From Edaphocola flava (GTDB taxonomy: Bacteria; Bacteroidota; Bacteroidia; Chitinophagales; Chitinophagaceae), in assembly GCF_004118155.1 (NCBI RefSeq), contig NZ_SAIQ01000002.1:524487-588486 (forward strand): a DNA stretch of 64,000 nt. Reading direction: 5' to 3'. The notes under the pieces are model-generated. The model was given only the letters and a program-made list of their open reading frames with translations, searched no databases and was not told where the DNA came from. This document shows, piece after piece, positions 54,144 through 61,853 of this stretch (positions are counted from its first letter, which is position 1; each line of letters opens with the position of its first letter). The translations under genes and the position numbers were made by a program.

Positions 54144-54512
54144 ATGAAGAAAGGTATACTTTGCTTACTGTTCCTGGCAACGCTTTTGCAAGCGTTTAGT
54201 AAGGTAGTGATCTATATCGACTTCAAACTCAACGAAAATTATATTGCACAAACCTTATGTGAAAATAAGGCCCGCCCGCAGTTACATTGTAACGGTAAAT
54301 GTCAATTGTCCAAACAGCTGAAGAAAGACGAGGAGAACAGCAAGGAAAATAAAAAGACCATACAGGAAGCCGTTTATTATTGTAATGCTGCTCATTTCGA
54401 GATCACGTTAGTAACCTACTTTCTTTCAGCGCCTGCCTACCAGACGCATGTCGCTTCTACTTTACAGGCCGATAAGCAGCGCATATTTCATCCCCCCGAT
54501 TATTTAGTATAG
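54144..54512 (+). CDS. Small Cys-rich exported protein, probable metal link
   Basis: A 122-residue protein with an N-terminal hydrophobic stretch (1-18, signal or anchor). After VVIYIDFKLNENYIAQTL comes the conserved block LCENKARPQLHCNGKCQLSK, with a C-x9-C-x3-C arrangement, then a lysine-rich helix (QLKKDEENSKENKK) and a C-terminal half with one more Cys (YYCNAAHFE) and ending in HPPDYLV. I recognise this as a conserved Bacteroidota family usually seen next to metal-related TonB receptors, but it has no formal name I can give. First gene of the set that continues with the YtkA-like lipoprotein and the CxxxM receptor. A metal-binding role is inference. Confidence 0.72.
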   Translation: MKKGILCLLFLATLLQAFSKVVIYIDFKLNENYIAQTLCENKARPQLHCNGKCQLSKQLKKDEENSKENKKTIQEAVYYCNAAHFEITLVTYFLSAPAYQTHVASTLQADKQRIFHPPDYLV

Positions 54513-54631
54513 TGATTTATTGTTGAAGCCACAAAGGCTTCTTTATGTTATCGTACATAGGTACGCTTGTATTGCTATACCAGCAATTATTGTCGTACCT
54601 GTATTTATCCTGTATTAAATAAAAAATAAAA

Positions 54632-55426
54632 ATGAGAAAAATATTTGCGCTTGTATGCGTAGCCATCGCTTTATGTACCTACACTTCCTGTAAATCTAAA
54701 AATAATGATCCTAAGCCAGGTATCGAAACGCCGGCCAAAAGTCAGTTAGGAACAGCAAGCACCACAGACTATATCATAACCCTGTATGCAGATACCCCCT
54801 TACTATTTACAGGGTATAACAGATTATATGTAAAAGTACAGGACGCTACCGGTGCAGTCAGCAGCACAGCCAATGTAAGCATTCACCCGCTGATGGAGAT
54901 GAGCACCATGTCACACTCCACCCCATACGAACAGGTAAGTTACGATGCGGCTACAGGGTTATATTCCGGTGCCGCAGTATTCATTATGCCTACGGCAGAT
55001 GATGATGCCTGGAAAATGGAAGTAACTGTAAACGGACAAAAAGTAGCTATTCCTGTTACAGTAGGCACCTTTCCTACAAAAGTGATCAGCATAAGCATGG
55101 GTAGCGATAACACCACATATATTGTGTCCCTGTTGCGTCCGGCAACCTGGAAAGTAGGTATGAATGATGTAGAGTTTACCGTTCATAAGATCACCGATAT
55201 GATGAATTTTCCTGCCCTGGATAACCTCACGATCGAAATGACCCCTGAAATGCCCTCTATGGGCCACGGTTCTCCGAATAACATTAGCCCGGTAAGCACC
55301 GGCAAAGGACATTATAAGGGTAAAGTAAATTATACCATGACCGGCGACTGGCGCCTGCACCTGAAAGTATCAGATGCCAGCGGAACTGTACTGTTACAGG
55401 ACGCGTTTATAGATATTTTATTTTAA
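54632..55426 (+). CDS. Lipoprotein with two YtkA-like, Met/His-rich domains
   Basis: A 264-residue lipoprotein: LCTYTSCKSKNNDPKPG has Cys at the cleavage site. Two beta domains follow. The first contains HPLMEMSTMSHSTPYEQV (about 89-106); the second contains MTPEMPSMGHGSPNNISPV (about 207-225) and ends MTGDWRLHLKVSDASG. This M..M..H spacing is that of YtkA/FixH-type domains and of CusF-like copper binders, so Cu(I) binding is plausible. It lies between the Cys-rich small protein (119-nt gap) and the receptor (54-nt gap), the same order seen in metal-uptake loci. Outer-membrane, periplasm- or surface-facing. Confidence 0.8.
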   Translation: MRKIFALVCVAIALCTYTSCKSKNNDPKPGIETPAKSQLGTASTTDYIITLYADTPLLFTGYNRLYVKVQDATGAVSSTANVSIHPLMEMSTMSHSTPYEQVSYDAATGLYSGAAVFIMPTADDDAWKMEVTVNGQKVAIPVTVGTFPTKVISISMGSDNTTYIVSLLRPATWKVGMNDVEFTVHKITDMMNFPALDNLTIEMTPEMPSMGHGSPNNISPVSTGKGHYKGKVNYTMTGDWRLHLKVSDASGTVLLQDAFIDILF

Positions 55427-55434
55427 CCGGAGCA

Positions 55435-55461
55435 GCCGGCGGTGTCCTTGATGCCGCCGGC
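55435..55461 (+). other. GC hairpin between lipoprotein and receptor genes
   Basis: GCCGGCGG (55435-55442) pairs with CCGCCGGC (55454-55461). No T-tract, so more likely an mRNA-processing or attenuating structure than a full terminator. Confidence 0.45.
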
Positions 55462-55480
55462 CGTTCACAATAAGAAACAT

Positions 55481-57490
55481 ATGCGTATACCTTTATATGC
55501 CTTATTGCTGTGCTCCGTACCCTTTATGGTTCATGCACAATCAGAAACCGATTCCGTGCACCACAGCTATACACTCAGTACCGTCAATTATACCATTCTC
55601 GGACAACGATACCAGAAGAACTATACCCGCAGCCGGGAGCTGCAGCAATCTACAGATCGCTTGCTGGAACGCATACCTGGAGTAACCATGATTCGCAGGG
55701 GAAACTTTGCCATGGAGCCAACCTTAAGGGGCCTGAGCGCCGCACAGATCAACATGACGATAGATGGCATGCAACTGTTCGGTGCCTGTACCGATCGTAT
55801 GGACCCGATCAGTTCCTATGTAGAACCCAATAATATGGAGCGCATACAGCTGGGCTTCAGTCCGAACGGAGAGCAGCATAATGCAAGTGTGGGTGGCGGA
55901 CTTAATTTCAGCCTGAAACAAGCACAAACCGGTGTGGCAAAAGTATGGTCCGGGCTGGTCGGGGCGGGGTATGAGACCAATGCCACCGCTACACAAACCA
56001 TTGCAGCACTGCAATATTCCCGTTCCCGTTTTGCCATAAGTGCAAACGGCGTCTGGCGCAGAGCCGGTAACTATACCGCAGGTAAAGGGCAGGAGATTGC
56101 CTTCTCACAATACAATAAATGGAACCTCGGTCTGAGTGCCGTATACCTGCTGAAGCCCAACCAGCAACTGAGGGTAGATTACCTGCAGGATGAAGGGTAT
56201 AATATCGGTTATCCCGCATTGACGATGGATGTCTCTTTCGCCAAAGCCAAAATAGGATCGGCCAGTTATATATATACCCCTACAGGAATGAAGCTCAAAA
56301 GCTGGGAGAGCAAAGTATACTATAATTATATAGACCATGCAATGGACGACACCAAACGTCCGGCCTGGCAGGTACCCATACATATGGATATGCCGGGCAC
56401 CTCGCAGACGATGGGCTTATACTCCAGGGCTAAATGGTATTATACCAATCATTTTCTGGAAGCACAGTTTACCGCATACAGCAACAGGCTGCATGCCGAA
56501 ATGACGATGTATCCTAAGAATGCAGCAGAGATGTTTATGCTCACCCTCCCGGATGTGCAGCGCACCGTATATGGCATCGATCTTAAGGATAAAATATACC
56601 TGGGGCAGGACTGGACATTGAGCCCGTCGCTTACGGTGAATTATGTACAATCAGATATCTATACTGAACTGGGCAAAGAAACCCTGTCCAGCCTCTTTAC
56701 CGGCTCCCTGGATCGTAAAAACCTGGTCTGGAATGCGGGGCTGAATGCGGAGAAGCAGATTAATGGCCGATGGATGCTGTTCGGGCAACTGAGTCGTGGT
56801 GCCCGCAGCGCATCTGCCCAGGAACTATACGCCTTTTACCTGTTCAATAGGATGGATAATTTTGATTACATCGGTAATAAAGACCTTAAACAGGAAACCT
56901 CTGTAAACGCCAGTCTGGGCATGTCCTATCATCAGCACCGGCTGCATATACAGCCGCAACTGTTTGTATATCGCTTCAGTAATTATATAGTTGGCCAGCG
57001 CAAGCAAGGCTACAGCACCATGACGATCGGTGCCAGTGGCGTGAAGCAATATGTCAATATCCCGGATGCTTTACTGTATGGAGGAGAATTATATGCAACG
57101 TACCGGCCATGGGATAAATGGTATATACAATCCACCAACAGCATCAGCATAGGACTGGACAATGCCGGTAATGCTTTACCACTCATACCCCCTTTTAAAT
57201 CGATAAACCGTATCGAATATACACCGTCAAAATATGGTTTTTATGCAGAGAGTATCAGCCAGAGCCGGCAGGATCGTATCAGTACCGTAGTGTACGGAGA
57301 GCGGGCTTCAATAGGATTCACCATATTTAATGTAGGTGCCGGACGCAACTTTACCATAGGTAAGAATACCCTGAATGTACATGCAGCAGTCTATAATATA
57401 CTGGATAAGCAGTATTACGAACACTTAGACATCCTCAAGCTCTACCGTCCGGGCAGGAATGTGGCCCTTAATCTTAGTCTTACTTTTTAG
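55481..57490 (+). CDS. TonB-dependent receptor, OprC/NosA-like (probable copper)
   Basis: A 669-residue receptor when started at 55481 (MRIPLYALLLCSVPFMVHAQ gives the signal peptide; the frame opens at 55442). There is no CarboxypepD-like extension. The plug runs from about 30 to 150, with ERIPGVTMIRRGNFAMEPTL and LRGLSAAQINMTIDGMQLFG, followed by ACTDRMDPISSY. The CxxxM pattern before DP matches the plug motif of OprC and NosA, copper receptors of Pseudomonas, where that Cys and Met bind copper. The barrel has Met-rich loops (MDDTKRPAWQVPIHMDMPG, AEMTMYPKNAAEMFMLTL). It ends NVALNLSLTF. Substrate copper is inferred from motif and neighbours. A terminator follows at 57517. Confidence 0.88.
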   Translation: MRIPLYALLLCSVPFMVHAQSETDSVHHSYTLSTVNYTILGQRYQKNYTRSRELQQSTDRLLERIPGVTMIRRGNFAMEPTLRGLSAAQINMTIDGMQLFGACTDRMDPISSYVEPNNMERIQLGFSPNGEQHNASVGGGLNFSLKQAQTGVAKVWSGLVGAGYETNATATQTIAALQYSRSRFAISANGVWRRAGNYTAGKGQEIAFSQYNKWNLGLSAVYLLKPNQQLRVDYLQDEGYNIGYPALTMDVSFAKAKIGSASYIYTPTGMKLKSWESKVYYNYIDHAMDDTKRPAWQVPIHMDMPGTSQTMGLYSRAKWYYTNHFLEAQFTAYSNRLHAEMTMYPKNAAEMFMLTLPDVQRTVYGIDLKDKIYLGQDWTLSPSLTVNYVQSDIYTELGKETLSSLFTGSLDRKNLVWNAGLNAEKQINGRWMLFGQLSRGARSASAQELYAFYLFNRMDNFDYIGNKDLKQETSVNASLGMSYHQHRLHIQPQLFVYRFSNYIVGQRKQGYSTMTIGASGVKQYVNIPDALLYGGELYATYRPWDKWYIQSTNSISIGLDNAGNALPLIPPFKSINRIEYTPSKYGFYAESISQSRQDRISTVVYGERASIGFTIFNVGAGRNFTIGKNTLNVHAAVYNILDKQYYEHLDILKLYRPGRNVALNLSLTF

Positions 57491-57516
57491 CAATACATAC
57501 AATTGTTGCCATCATA

Positions 57517-57553
57517 ATATGCTGTTTCTGAAAAGAAGCAGCATATTTTTTTT
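57517..57553 (+). terminator. Terminator of the copper-type operon
   Basis: ATATGCTGTTTCT, GAAA loop, AGAAGCAGCATAT (one G-U pair), then eight T. Strong intrinsic terminator. Confidence 0.88.
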
Positions 57554-57650
57554 CATTTATCTAAGATTTGTTAAAAGGCCTGCGTCTATATATATAACCC
57601 TGTCCCCGGTAAAAGGGATTGTATATTTTACCCTGTAAACCCTGTCTATC

Positions 57651-57947
57651 ATGAAAAAGTATTTAGTGGCTTTAGCAGTATGTAGCGTAACCGGACTGAG
57701 TTCCTGCATACGATGTGTAAAAATGAAGTATGTTACCGTTGTGAAAGACTGTACCGGCGTATACCTGAGAGATCAGCAAAAGGATTACCGCGTGTGTAAT
57801 TATGAGATGCTGGATGGGTATAATAACGGAGCAAGCGTTCAGGCCCAATACAAGACTATCGGTTCCTGTCCTACATTGGATACCGGCGCCGTATGCGCAA
57901 TGTTGCATCCTTCAGAAGGACTGATAGAATTATATTCGGTAGAATAA
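57651..57947 (+). CDS. Small Cys-rich lipoprotein 1
   Basis: A 98-residue lipoprotein with lipobox GLSSC (Cys at about 19). The mature part has five or six further cysteines (RCVK, KDCTGVYLRD, YRVCNYEMLDGY, GSCPTLDTGAVCAML) and ends HPSEGLIELYSVE. It resembles other short Bacteroidota lipoproteins that carry a DCTGxYLR block, but I know of no function. First gene of a tight operon ending at the 60500 hairpin; 30 nt to the next gene. Confidence 0.72.
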   Translation: MKKYLVALAVCSVTGLSSCIRCVKMKYVTVVKDCTGVYLRDQQKDYRVCNYEMLDGYNNGASVQAQYKTIGSCPTLDTGAVCAMLHPSEGLIELYSVE

Positions 57948-57977
57948 TGCCCGTTATAACCCTTTAAATGATCCGTC

Positions 57978-58337
57978 ATGAAAACGCTAACCCTATTTTC
58001 TATGTTGACACTGAGCACCCTATTGCTCAGTTGCGATAAGATTAATCCGCCCGGCTGTCCTCCTCCATTCGGGAAAGAATGTGTAGAGCGGAAGTTACTG
58101 GTCTTCCAGGAAGATGAAAATACCTGCGCAGATGCCACCATCAATTCATATATGTTCCAGGGCGAGCTGGTGTATGTGATGGATTATGGCACCTGTATTG
58201 CAGATATGACTTCTGAAGTGCTGAACGATGATTGCCGTACACTGGGCTACCTGGGTGGTTTTGCCGGTGGCAGTACCATCAATGGTGTAGATTTCTGGAG
58301 CAATGCCACATTCGTTGCCCAGATCTGGCATAAATAG
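57978..58337 (+). CDS. Small Cys-rich lipoprotein 2 (DUF6970-like)
   Basis: A 119-residue lipoprotein with lipobox LLLSC (Cys at about 19). The body contains GKECVERKLLVFQEDENTCA, then YMFQGELVYVMDYGTCIADM, DDCRTLGYLGGFAGG and a WSNATFVAQIWHK end. I think this is the pattern of DUF6970; recognition is from memory and not certain. Five cysteines beyond the lipid one can pair, so a disulfide-stabilised surface or periplasmic domain is likely. 48 nt before the Kunitz-like gene. Confidence 0.72.
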   Translation: MKTLTLFSMLTLSTLLLSCDKINPPGCPPPFGKECVERKLLVFQEDENTCADATINSYMFQGELVYVMDYGTCIADMTSEVLNDDCRTLGYLGGFAGGSTINGVDFWSNATFVAQIWHK

Positions 58338-58385
58338 TATTGAATAAATCCCTATTTATTATATAACCCTAAAAAAAGTAAAACC

Positions 58386-58637
58386 ATGAAAGCAATCATC
58401 AGTATTTTAGCAGTAGCAATTGTAGGATTTTCTTCCTGCTCTAAAAAATGTTCAACCGCAGAAGGCCCTTGTAACGATAAAGTGCCTGTGGGTGAAGCTT
58501 GCCAGGCTTATTTTCAGCGCTGGTTCTTTAACCCTGCAACCAATAGCTGCGAGCTGAAAGCATACAGCGGCTGTTCCCAGAAAGGCTTTGCCACAGAGCA
58601 GGAGTGCAATGCATGTAAGTGCAAAAAAGATAGTTAA
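58386..58637 (+). CDS. Small lipoprotein with Kunitz/BPTI-like domain
   Basis: An 83-residue lipoprotein; lipobox GFSSC with Cys at about 18. The mature part has the order C-x9-C-x15-C-x7-C-x10-C-x2-C, against C-x8-C-x15-C-x7-C-x12-C-x3-C in bovine trypsin inhibitor. The central block ACQAYFQRWFFNPATNSC matches the Kunitz pattern residue for residue: the position after the second Cys (P1) is Gln, and Arg, the aromatic triplet and Asn align with R20, Y21-Y23 and N24. AYSGC aligns with VYGGC. A protease-inhibitor role is therefore plausible, though P1 Gln does not predict trypsin binding. It sits just before an ECF sigma gene, 29 nt away. Confidence 0.8.
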   Translation: MKAIISILAVAIVGFSSCSKKCSTAEGPCNDKVPVGEACQAYFQRWFFNPATNSCELKAYSGCSQKGFATEQECNACKCKKDS

Positions 58638-58666
58638 ACGTAAAATTAATACAGGCAAACCTGTAG

Positions 58667-59239
58667 ATGGATTATATAGACGAAAAGCTACATTACCTGA
58701 TTTCCGGATGTATTAAAGGCGAGGCCTTAATGCAAAGGGAATTCTATTACACTTATTACAGCACCTTGATGAAGGTGAGTATCCGTTATGCGCCTACCTC
58801 CGAAGATGCGGAACAGTGGGTGCATGACGGTTTTTTGAAGATATATAATAACCTGGGACAATATAAATTTGAAGGATCTTTTGAAGGCTGGATCAAACGG
58901 GTAATGAGTCGTGTATGCCTCGACCAGTTACGTGCGATCAACGCCCTGAAAAATGAAGTAGACAAGAACACCATTTACAATACCGACAGTCATCTGCTCG
59001 AGAGTCCGATAGAGAATGAGATACACCGTAAACTATCTGCGGCAGATATTGTACACATACTAAAGAAACTACCGGAGAAGCAAAAAGTTGTATTCAACCT
59101 TTATGTATTCGAAGGGTACAGTCATAAAGAAATCGCAGATGTACTGACTATAACCGAAAACCATTCGCACTGGTTATTATTCCAGGCGCGGAAAACCTTG
59201 AAAAGTATTTTGACAAACGCACATAATTTTCAGATATGA
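58667..59239 (+). CDS. ECF-type RNA polymerase sigma factor
   Basis: A 190-residue ECF sigma factor. Region 2 is seen at about 20-95: REFYYTYYSTLMKVSIRYAP, then DAEQWVHDGFLKIYNNLGQ and SFEGWIKRVMSRVCLDQLR. Region 4 follows at about 130-180: LKKLPEKQKVVFNLYVFEGY, SHKEIADVLTITENHSHW and LFQARKTLKSIL. It lacks ECF C-terminal extensions. Its stop overlaps the start of the next gene by 4 nt (ATGA), so the two are coupled, as sigma/anti-sigma pairs are. It follows three lipoprotein genes with short gaps and is likely part of the same transcript. Confidence 0.92.
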   Translation: MDYIDEKLHYLISGCIKGEALMQREFYYTYYSTLMKVSIRYAPTSEDAEQWVHDGFLKIYNNLGQYKFEGSFEGWIKRVMSRVCLDQLRAINALKNEVDKNTIYNTDSHLLESPIENEIHRKLSAADIVHILKKLPEKQKVVFNLYVFEGYSHKEIADVLTITENHSHWLLFQARKTLKSILTNAHNFQI

Positions 59240-60480
59240 GTGACGAGATCAGAGAGCAGGAATGGAAGGCCATGTGGGAAAACCAGGAGTTTAAACCTCC
59301 TGCAGACGGCTGGGAAAAGATGGCGCGTGCGCTGTCCGGAACAGACGTGGCCCCGGCTCCGAAGCTGATACCTTGGTGGGGCTGGCGTCGTTATGGTAAA
59401 ATAGCGGCTGCAGCAGCAGTGCTGAGCTTAGGTACCTGGAGTATCTGGCAGTTCAGCAACCAGCCGGCTATGACCAGAGATGCTTCCGAAACCATGATCG
59501 CACAGGCTCCCGAACAGGAAGCGCCTACTCCTGCGGCCGTTGTCGCACAACCGCAAAGTGAGCCCACTACCGATGCCATAGCACCGGTAAGAAATGAAGC
59601 GCAGCATACCTTTGCAGCATCGGCAGCAGTGCCGGGAAAGGCTTTACAGGAGCCCGGCTATACCTTCCGGAAAAAGCCGGAAGTTGATATCCTGCAGGAT
59701 GTTCCGGTAATCGTTAAGGTACAGGCCGAAGAGATAAAGGACCCGATCAATATTACACCAGCCAGGCCATTGCAGCCGGAGGTGTCCTCTAAAGAAGTGG
59801 CTGGCAATAAAAGCAATCGTTCCGGTTTCGAACCGATTACCCATCAGACCAGCTATTTTGATGAGCCGCAGCTGGACAAGTCAATGAGTATAGGACTGGC
59901 CGCAAACATCGGTAAACCCAACCTGGGTAATGTACAGTATAATGTAGGCGTTGTTCTGCGTAAAGAATGGACGGATGCCTTTTATACCGAAGCTTCTTTA
60001 AGCATGGCGGCAACAGATGTACGCTTCAATGAACATGCGCGATATGGTATCTCCTACAAAAGCGGAGAAATGGTGAGCTCAGACGGATTGAATGCCGCTG
60101 CTGCCAATACAATCGGGGAGACGCAGAATATATATGGAAACAATATCCTGGGTGTAGGTATTGCACCTATGGTCGGGTATAAAGTGACCAAACAGGTATC
60201 TCTGTCCATTGGGGTAGACCTGTATCGCAACATCAATACAGGCCTTAACCTGTATTATAACAGTGATATTGCCCAGAAGGACATTAAAGCGATGTCTATG
60301 GTGAAAAATGTATCTCCTTGGGATTCGGGGGTGAAAGGGCAGCTGGGTGTTCGTATCAATAAAGCACTTTCTGTACTTGGACAGTACCGCCAGGGACTGA
60401 CCAATTATATCAGTACCGATCAGAAAAGCTATAAAAGTAGTCTCTTTAATATCGGGTTGATGTACCGCTTCCAGCCATAG
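59236..60480 (+). CDS. Membrane protein with anti-sigma-like N-terminus and C-terminal beta domain
   Basis: A 414-residue protein whose ATG overlaps the sigma factor stop. Residues 1-50 are cytosolic, Trp-rich (EQEWKAMWENQEFKPPADGW, KLIPWWGWRRYGK). One membrane helix is seen at about 55-75 (IAAAAAVLSLGTWSIWQF). Residues 80-205 are a Pro/Gln/Ala-rich periplasmic linker (EQEAPTPAAVVAQPQSEP). Residues about 212-414 form a beta-rich domain with porin-like strands (SIGLAANIGKPNLGNVQYNV, GIAPMVGYKVTKQVSLSIGV) ending LFNIGLMYRFQP, as in Bacteroidota outer-membrane barrel proteins. The N-terminus is placed to hold the sigma factor. The barrel-like part could bind or insert in the outer membrane, giving a single protein that links both membranes. 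This reading is inference. Confidence 0.8.
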   Translation: MSDEIREQEWKAMWENQEFKPPADGWEKMARALSGTDVAPAPKLIPWWGWRRYGKIAAAAAVLSLGTWSIWQFSNQPAMTRDASETMIAQAPEQEAPTPAAVVAQPQSEPTTDAIAPVRNEAQHTFAASAAVPGKALQEPGYTFRKKPEVDILQDVPVIVKVQAEEIKDPINITPARPLQPEVSSKEVAGNKSNRSGFEPITHQTSYFDEPQLDKSMSIGLAANIGKPNLGNVQYNVGVVLRKEWTDAFYTEASLSMAATDVRFNEHARYGISYKSGEMVSSDGLNAAAANTIGETQNIYGNNILGVGIAPMVGYKVTKQVSLSIGVDLYRNINTGLNLYYNSDIAQKDIKAMSMVKNVSPWDSGVKGQLGVRINKALSVLGQYRQGLTNYISTDQKSYKSSLFNIGLMYRFQP

Positions 60481-60499
60481 GCCGGATTTGAAGTCTATA

Positions 60500-60540
60500 A
60501 AAAGTGTTGCGCGCCGGCTTTGCCGGCGCGCAACACTTTT
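60500..60540. terminator. Bidirectional terminator
   Basis: 19-bp perfect arms (AAAAGTGTTGCGCGCCGGC) with TTT loop; T-tracts on both strands. Ends the sigma operon and the convergent endonuclease gene. Confidence 0.9.
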
Positions 60541-60552
60541 TATACTGTATAT

Positions 60553-61674
60553 TTATGCTTTAACCAGTTTACGGACGGCCAGGCCTTTGGCAGTCTTTAC
60601 CTTAAGGATGTACACCCCCGAAGGGTATTCACTCAGGTTGATCTGTTTGCTGAAGCTAGTTGCATGCACTGCTTCAATACTCCAGATCATACGGCCATCC
60701 AGTGTTTGTACAGCAATCATCTGTATGGCATCCTGTACTGTTGTTTCAATATTGATGTACACTATACCCGTAGATGGATTGGGATACATGGCCACATAAG
60801 CCAGTTGCTCCTGTACCGGCATAATGGTGGTCGGCGTATCTGGTTCGCAATTCGTATTGCCCCAGATACAATCTACATATTCCGGGTGGTCAATATAAGG
60901 ATTACGGTTATGCTGATAGGTATATGCAGCATTGTTACGGTCAATCTCTCTCTGGCTCACCGGGTCCTGGTGATGCCATTGTAATAACAGATCAGCATAC
61001 CATTGCTGTAGTCCTCTTGTAGTGGTACCATCCAGTATATTACCCTGGCTGAAGCTGGGAATACTGCTCTGGTAGCGGGTTACAAAGTAAAAAGTTGCAC
61101 GGGCTATATCTCCCTTGAATTCATCGATCGGCTCAAACACAGTGCCAGAGTAGCCTGCAGCACTGTTGGCCCCCAGTTTAGAACCATTGCTCGAAGTCCA
61201 GGTAGGGTTATTTACTTTTCCGTAAGGATAATTGCTGCGTTTGCCATTCACAAATCCGTCTGTAGGAATCACAAACTGGATGTCATGCTTCATCGGAGCA
61301 TTACTGTTGAACAGGCTTTGTGGCACAATATGCTCCCGGTTATAACAGTCTCCTTCACCATTGTAATTACCACAGCGGTCACTGGTTTGCGCAGCGCTGT
61401 AGGTATACGCATCCGTACCACTCGGTTTTTCGGAATACATATCCAGCAGGGTACCGTCATTTTCATAATAATGATCTACATCGGTTGTCTGGTAACCAGT
61501 ATACAATCCACCGTAACCATTATCTATATGCCCCAGGCTGATGATATTGGAGAGCTTTGTTTTCAGGGCATAACCCGTATTGCCGTTTGCCGCATTATAG
61601 TAACCGGCAGGGATCTGTGCCCATGCCGCAGCAGTACCTGCCATGAATAATCTAAAGCAGAGAATTTTTTTCAT
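60553..61674 (-). CDS. Secreted endonuclease I with T9SS type A sorting domain
   Basis: A 373-residue protein when started at 61674 (MKKILCFRLFMAGTAAAWAQ, signal peptide). Residues 20-270 belong to the endonuclease I family (HNH-like, beta-beta-metal), with DCYNREHIVPQSLF and PMKHDIQFVIPTDGFVNG carrying the catalytic His and metal ligands, and WTSSNGSKLGANSA, DIARATFYFVTRY and QWYADLLLQWHHQDPVSQRE completing the family blocks. The final 75 residues are a T9SS type A tail (VAMYPNPSTGIVYINIET, QMIAVQTLDGRMIWSI, YPSGVYILKVKTAKGL). It degrades DNA outside the cell, perhaps for nutrients or biofilm or NET clearance. Minus-strand TACCTTTG at 61694-61701 is a -7 element. Confidence 0.93.
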   Translation of the reverse strand: MKKILCFRLFMAGTAAAWAQIPAGYYNAANGNTGYALKTKLSNIISLGHIDNGYGGLYTGYQTTDVDHYYENDGTLLDMYSEKPSGTDAYTYSAAQTSDRCGNYNGEGDCYNREHIVPQSLFNSNAPMKHDIQFVIPTDGFVNGKRSNYPYGKVNNPTWTSSNGSKLGANSAAGYSGTVFEPIDEFKGDIARATFYFVTRYQSSIPSFSQGNILDGTTTRGLQQWYADLLLQWHHQDPVSQREIDRNNAAYTYQHNRNPYIDHPEYVDCIWGNTNCEPDTPTTIMPVQEQLAYVAMYPNPSTGIVYINIETTVQDAIQMIAVQTLDGRMIWSIEAVHATSFSKQINLSEYPSGVYILKVKTAKGLAVRKLVKA

Positions 61675-61693
61675 ATCACACAAAAACAGGCGC

Positions 61694-61701
61694 CAAAGGT
61701 A
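61694..61701 (-). promoter_or_regulatory. -7 element for the endonuclease gene
   Basis: Minus-strand TACCTTTG, exact TAnnTTTG match, 20 nt before the start at 61674. Confidence 0.45.
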
Positions 61702-61826
61702 GATTGATTATGTAATGATCGGCCTTTTGTAATATCATCTTTCTGTTAAATTGAGCGCGCATCAAAAACCTTGACTTGTGCATAATTTATCTATATATAC
61801 GGCCGTGGCAGATAGGTAAAATATAT

Positions 61827-61834
61827 TACCTTTG
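61827..61834 (+). promoter_or_regulatory. -7 element for the E1 gene
   Basis: TACCTTTG, exact match, 20 nt before the start at 61854. It supports this start over the one at 61776, which would place the element inside the coding region. Confidence 0.45.
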
Positions 61835-61853
61835 GGCAAATTTTTTAGAATCC

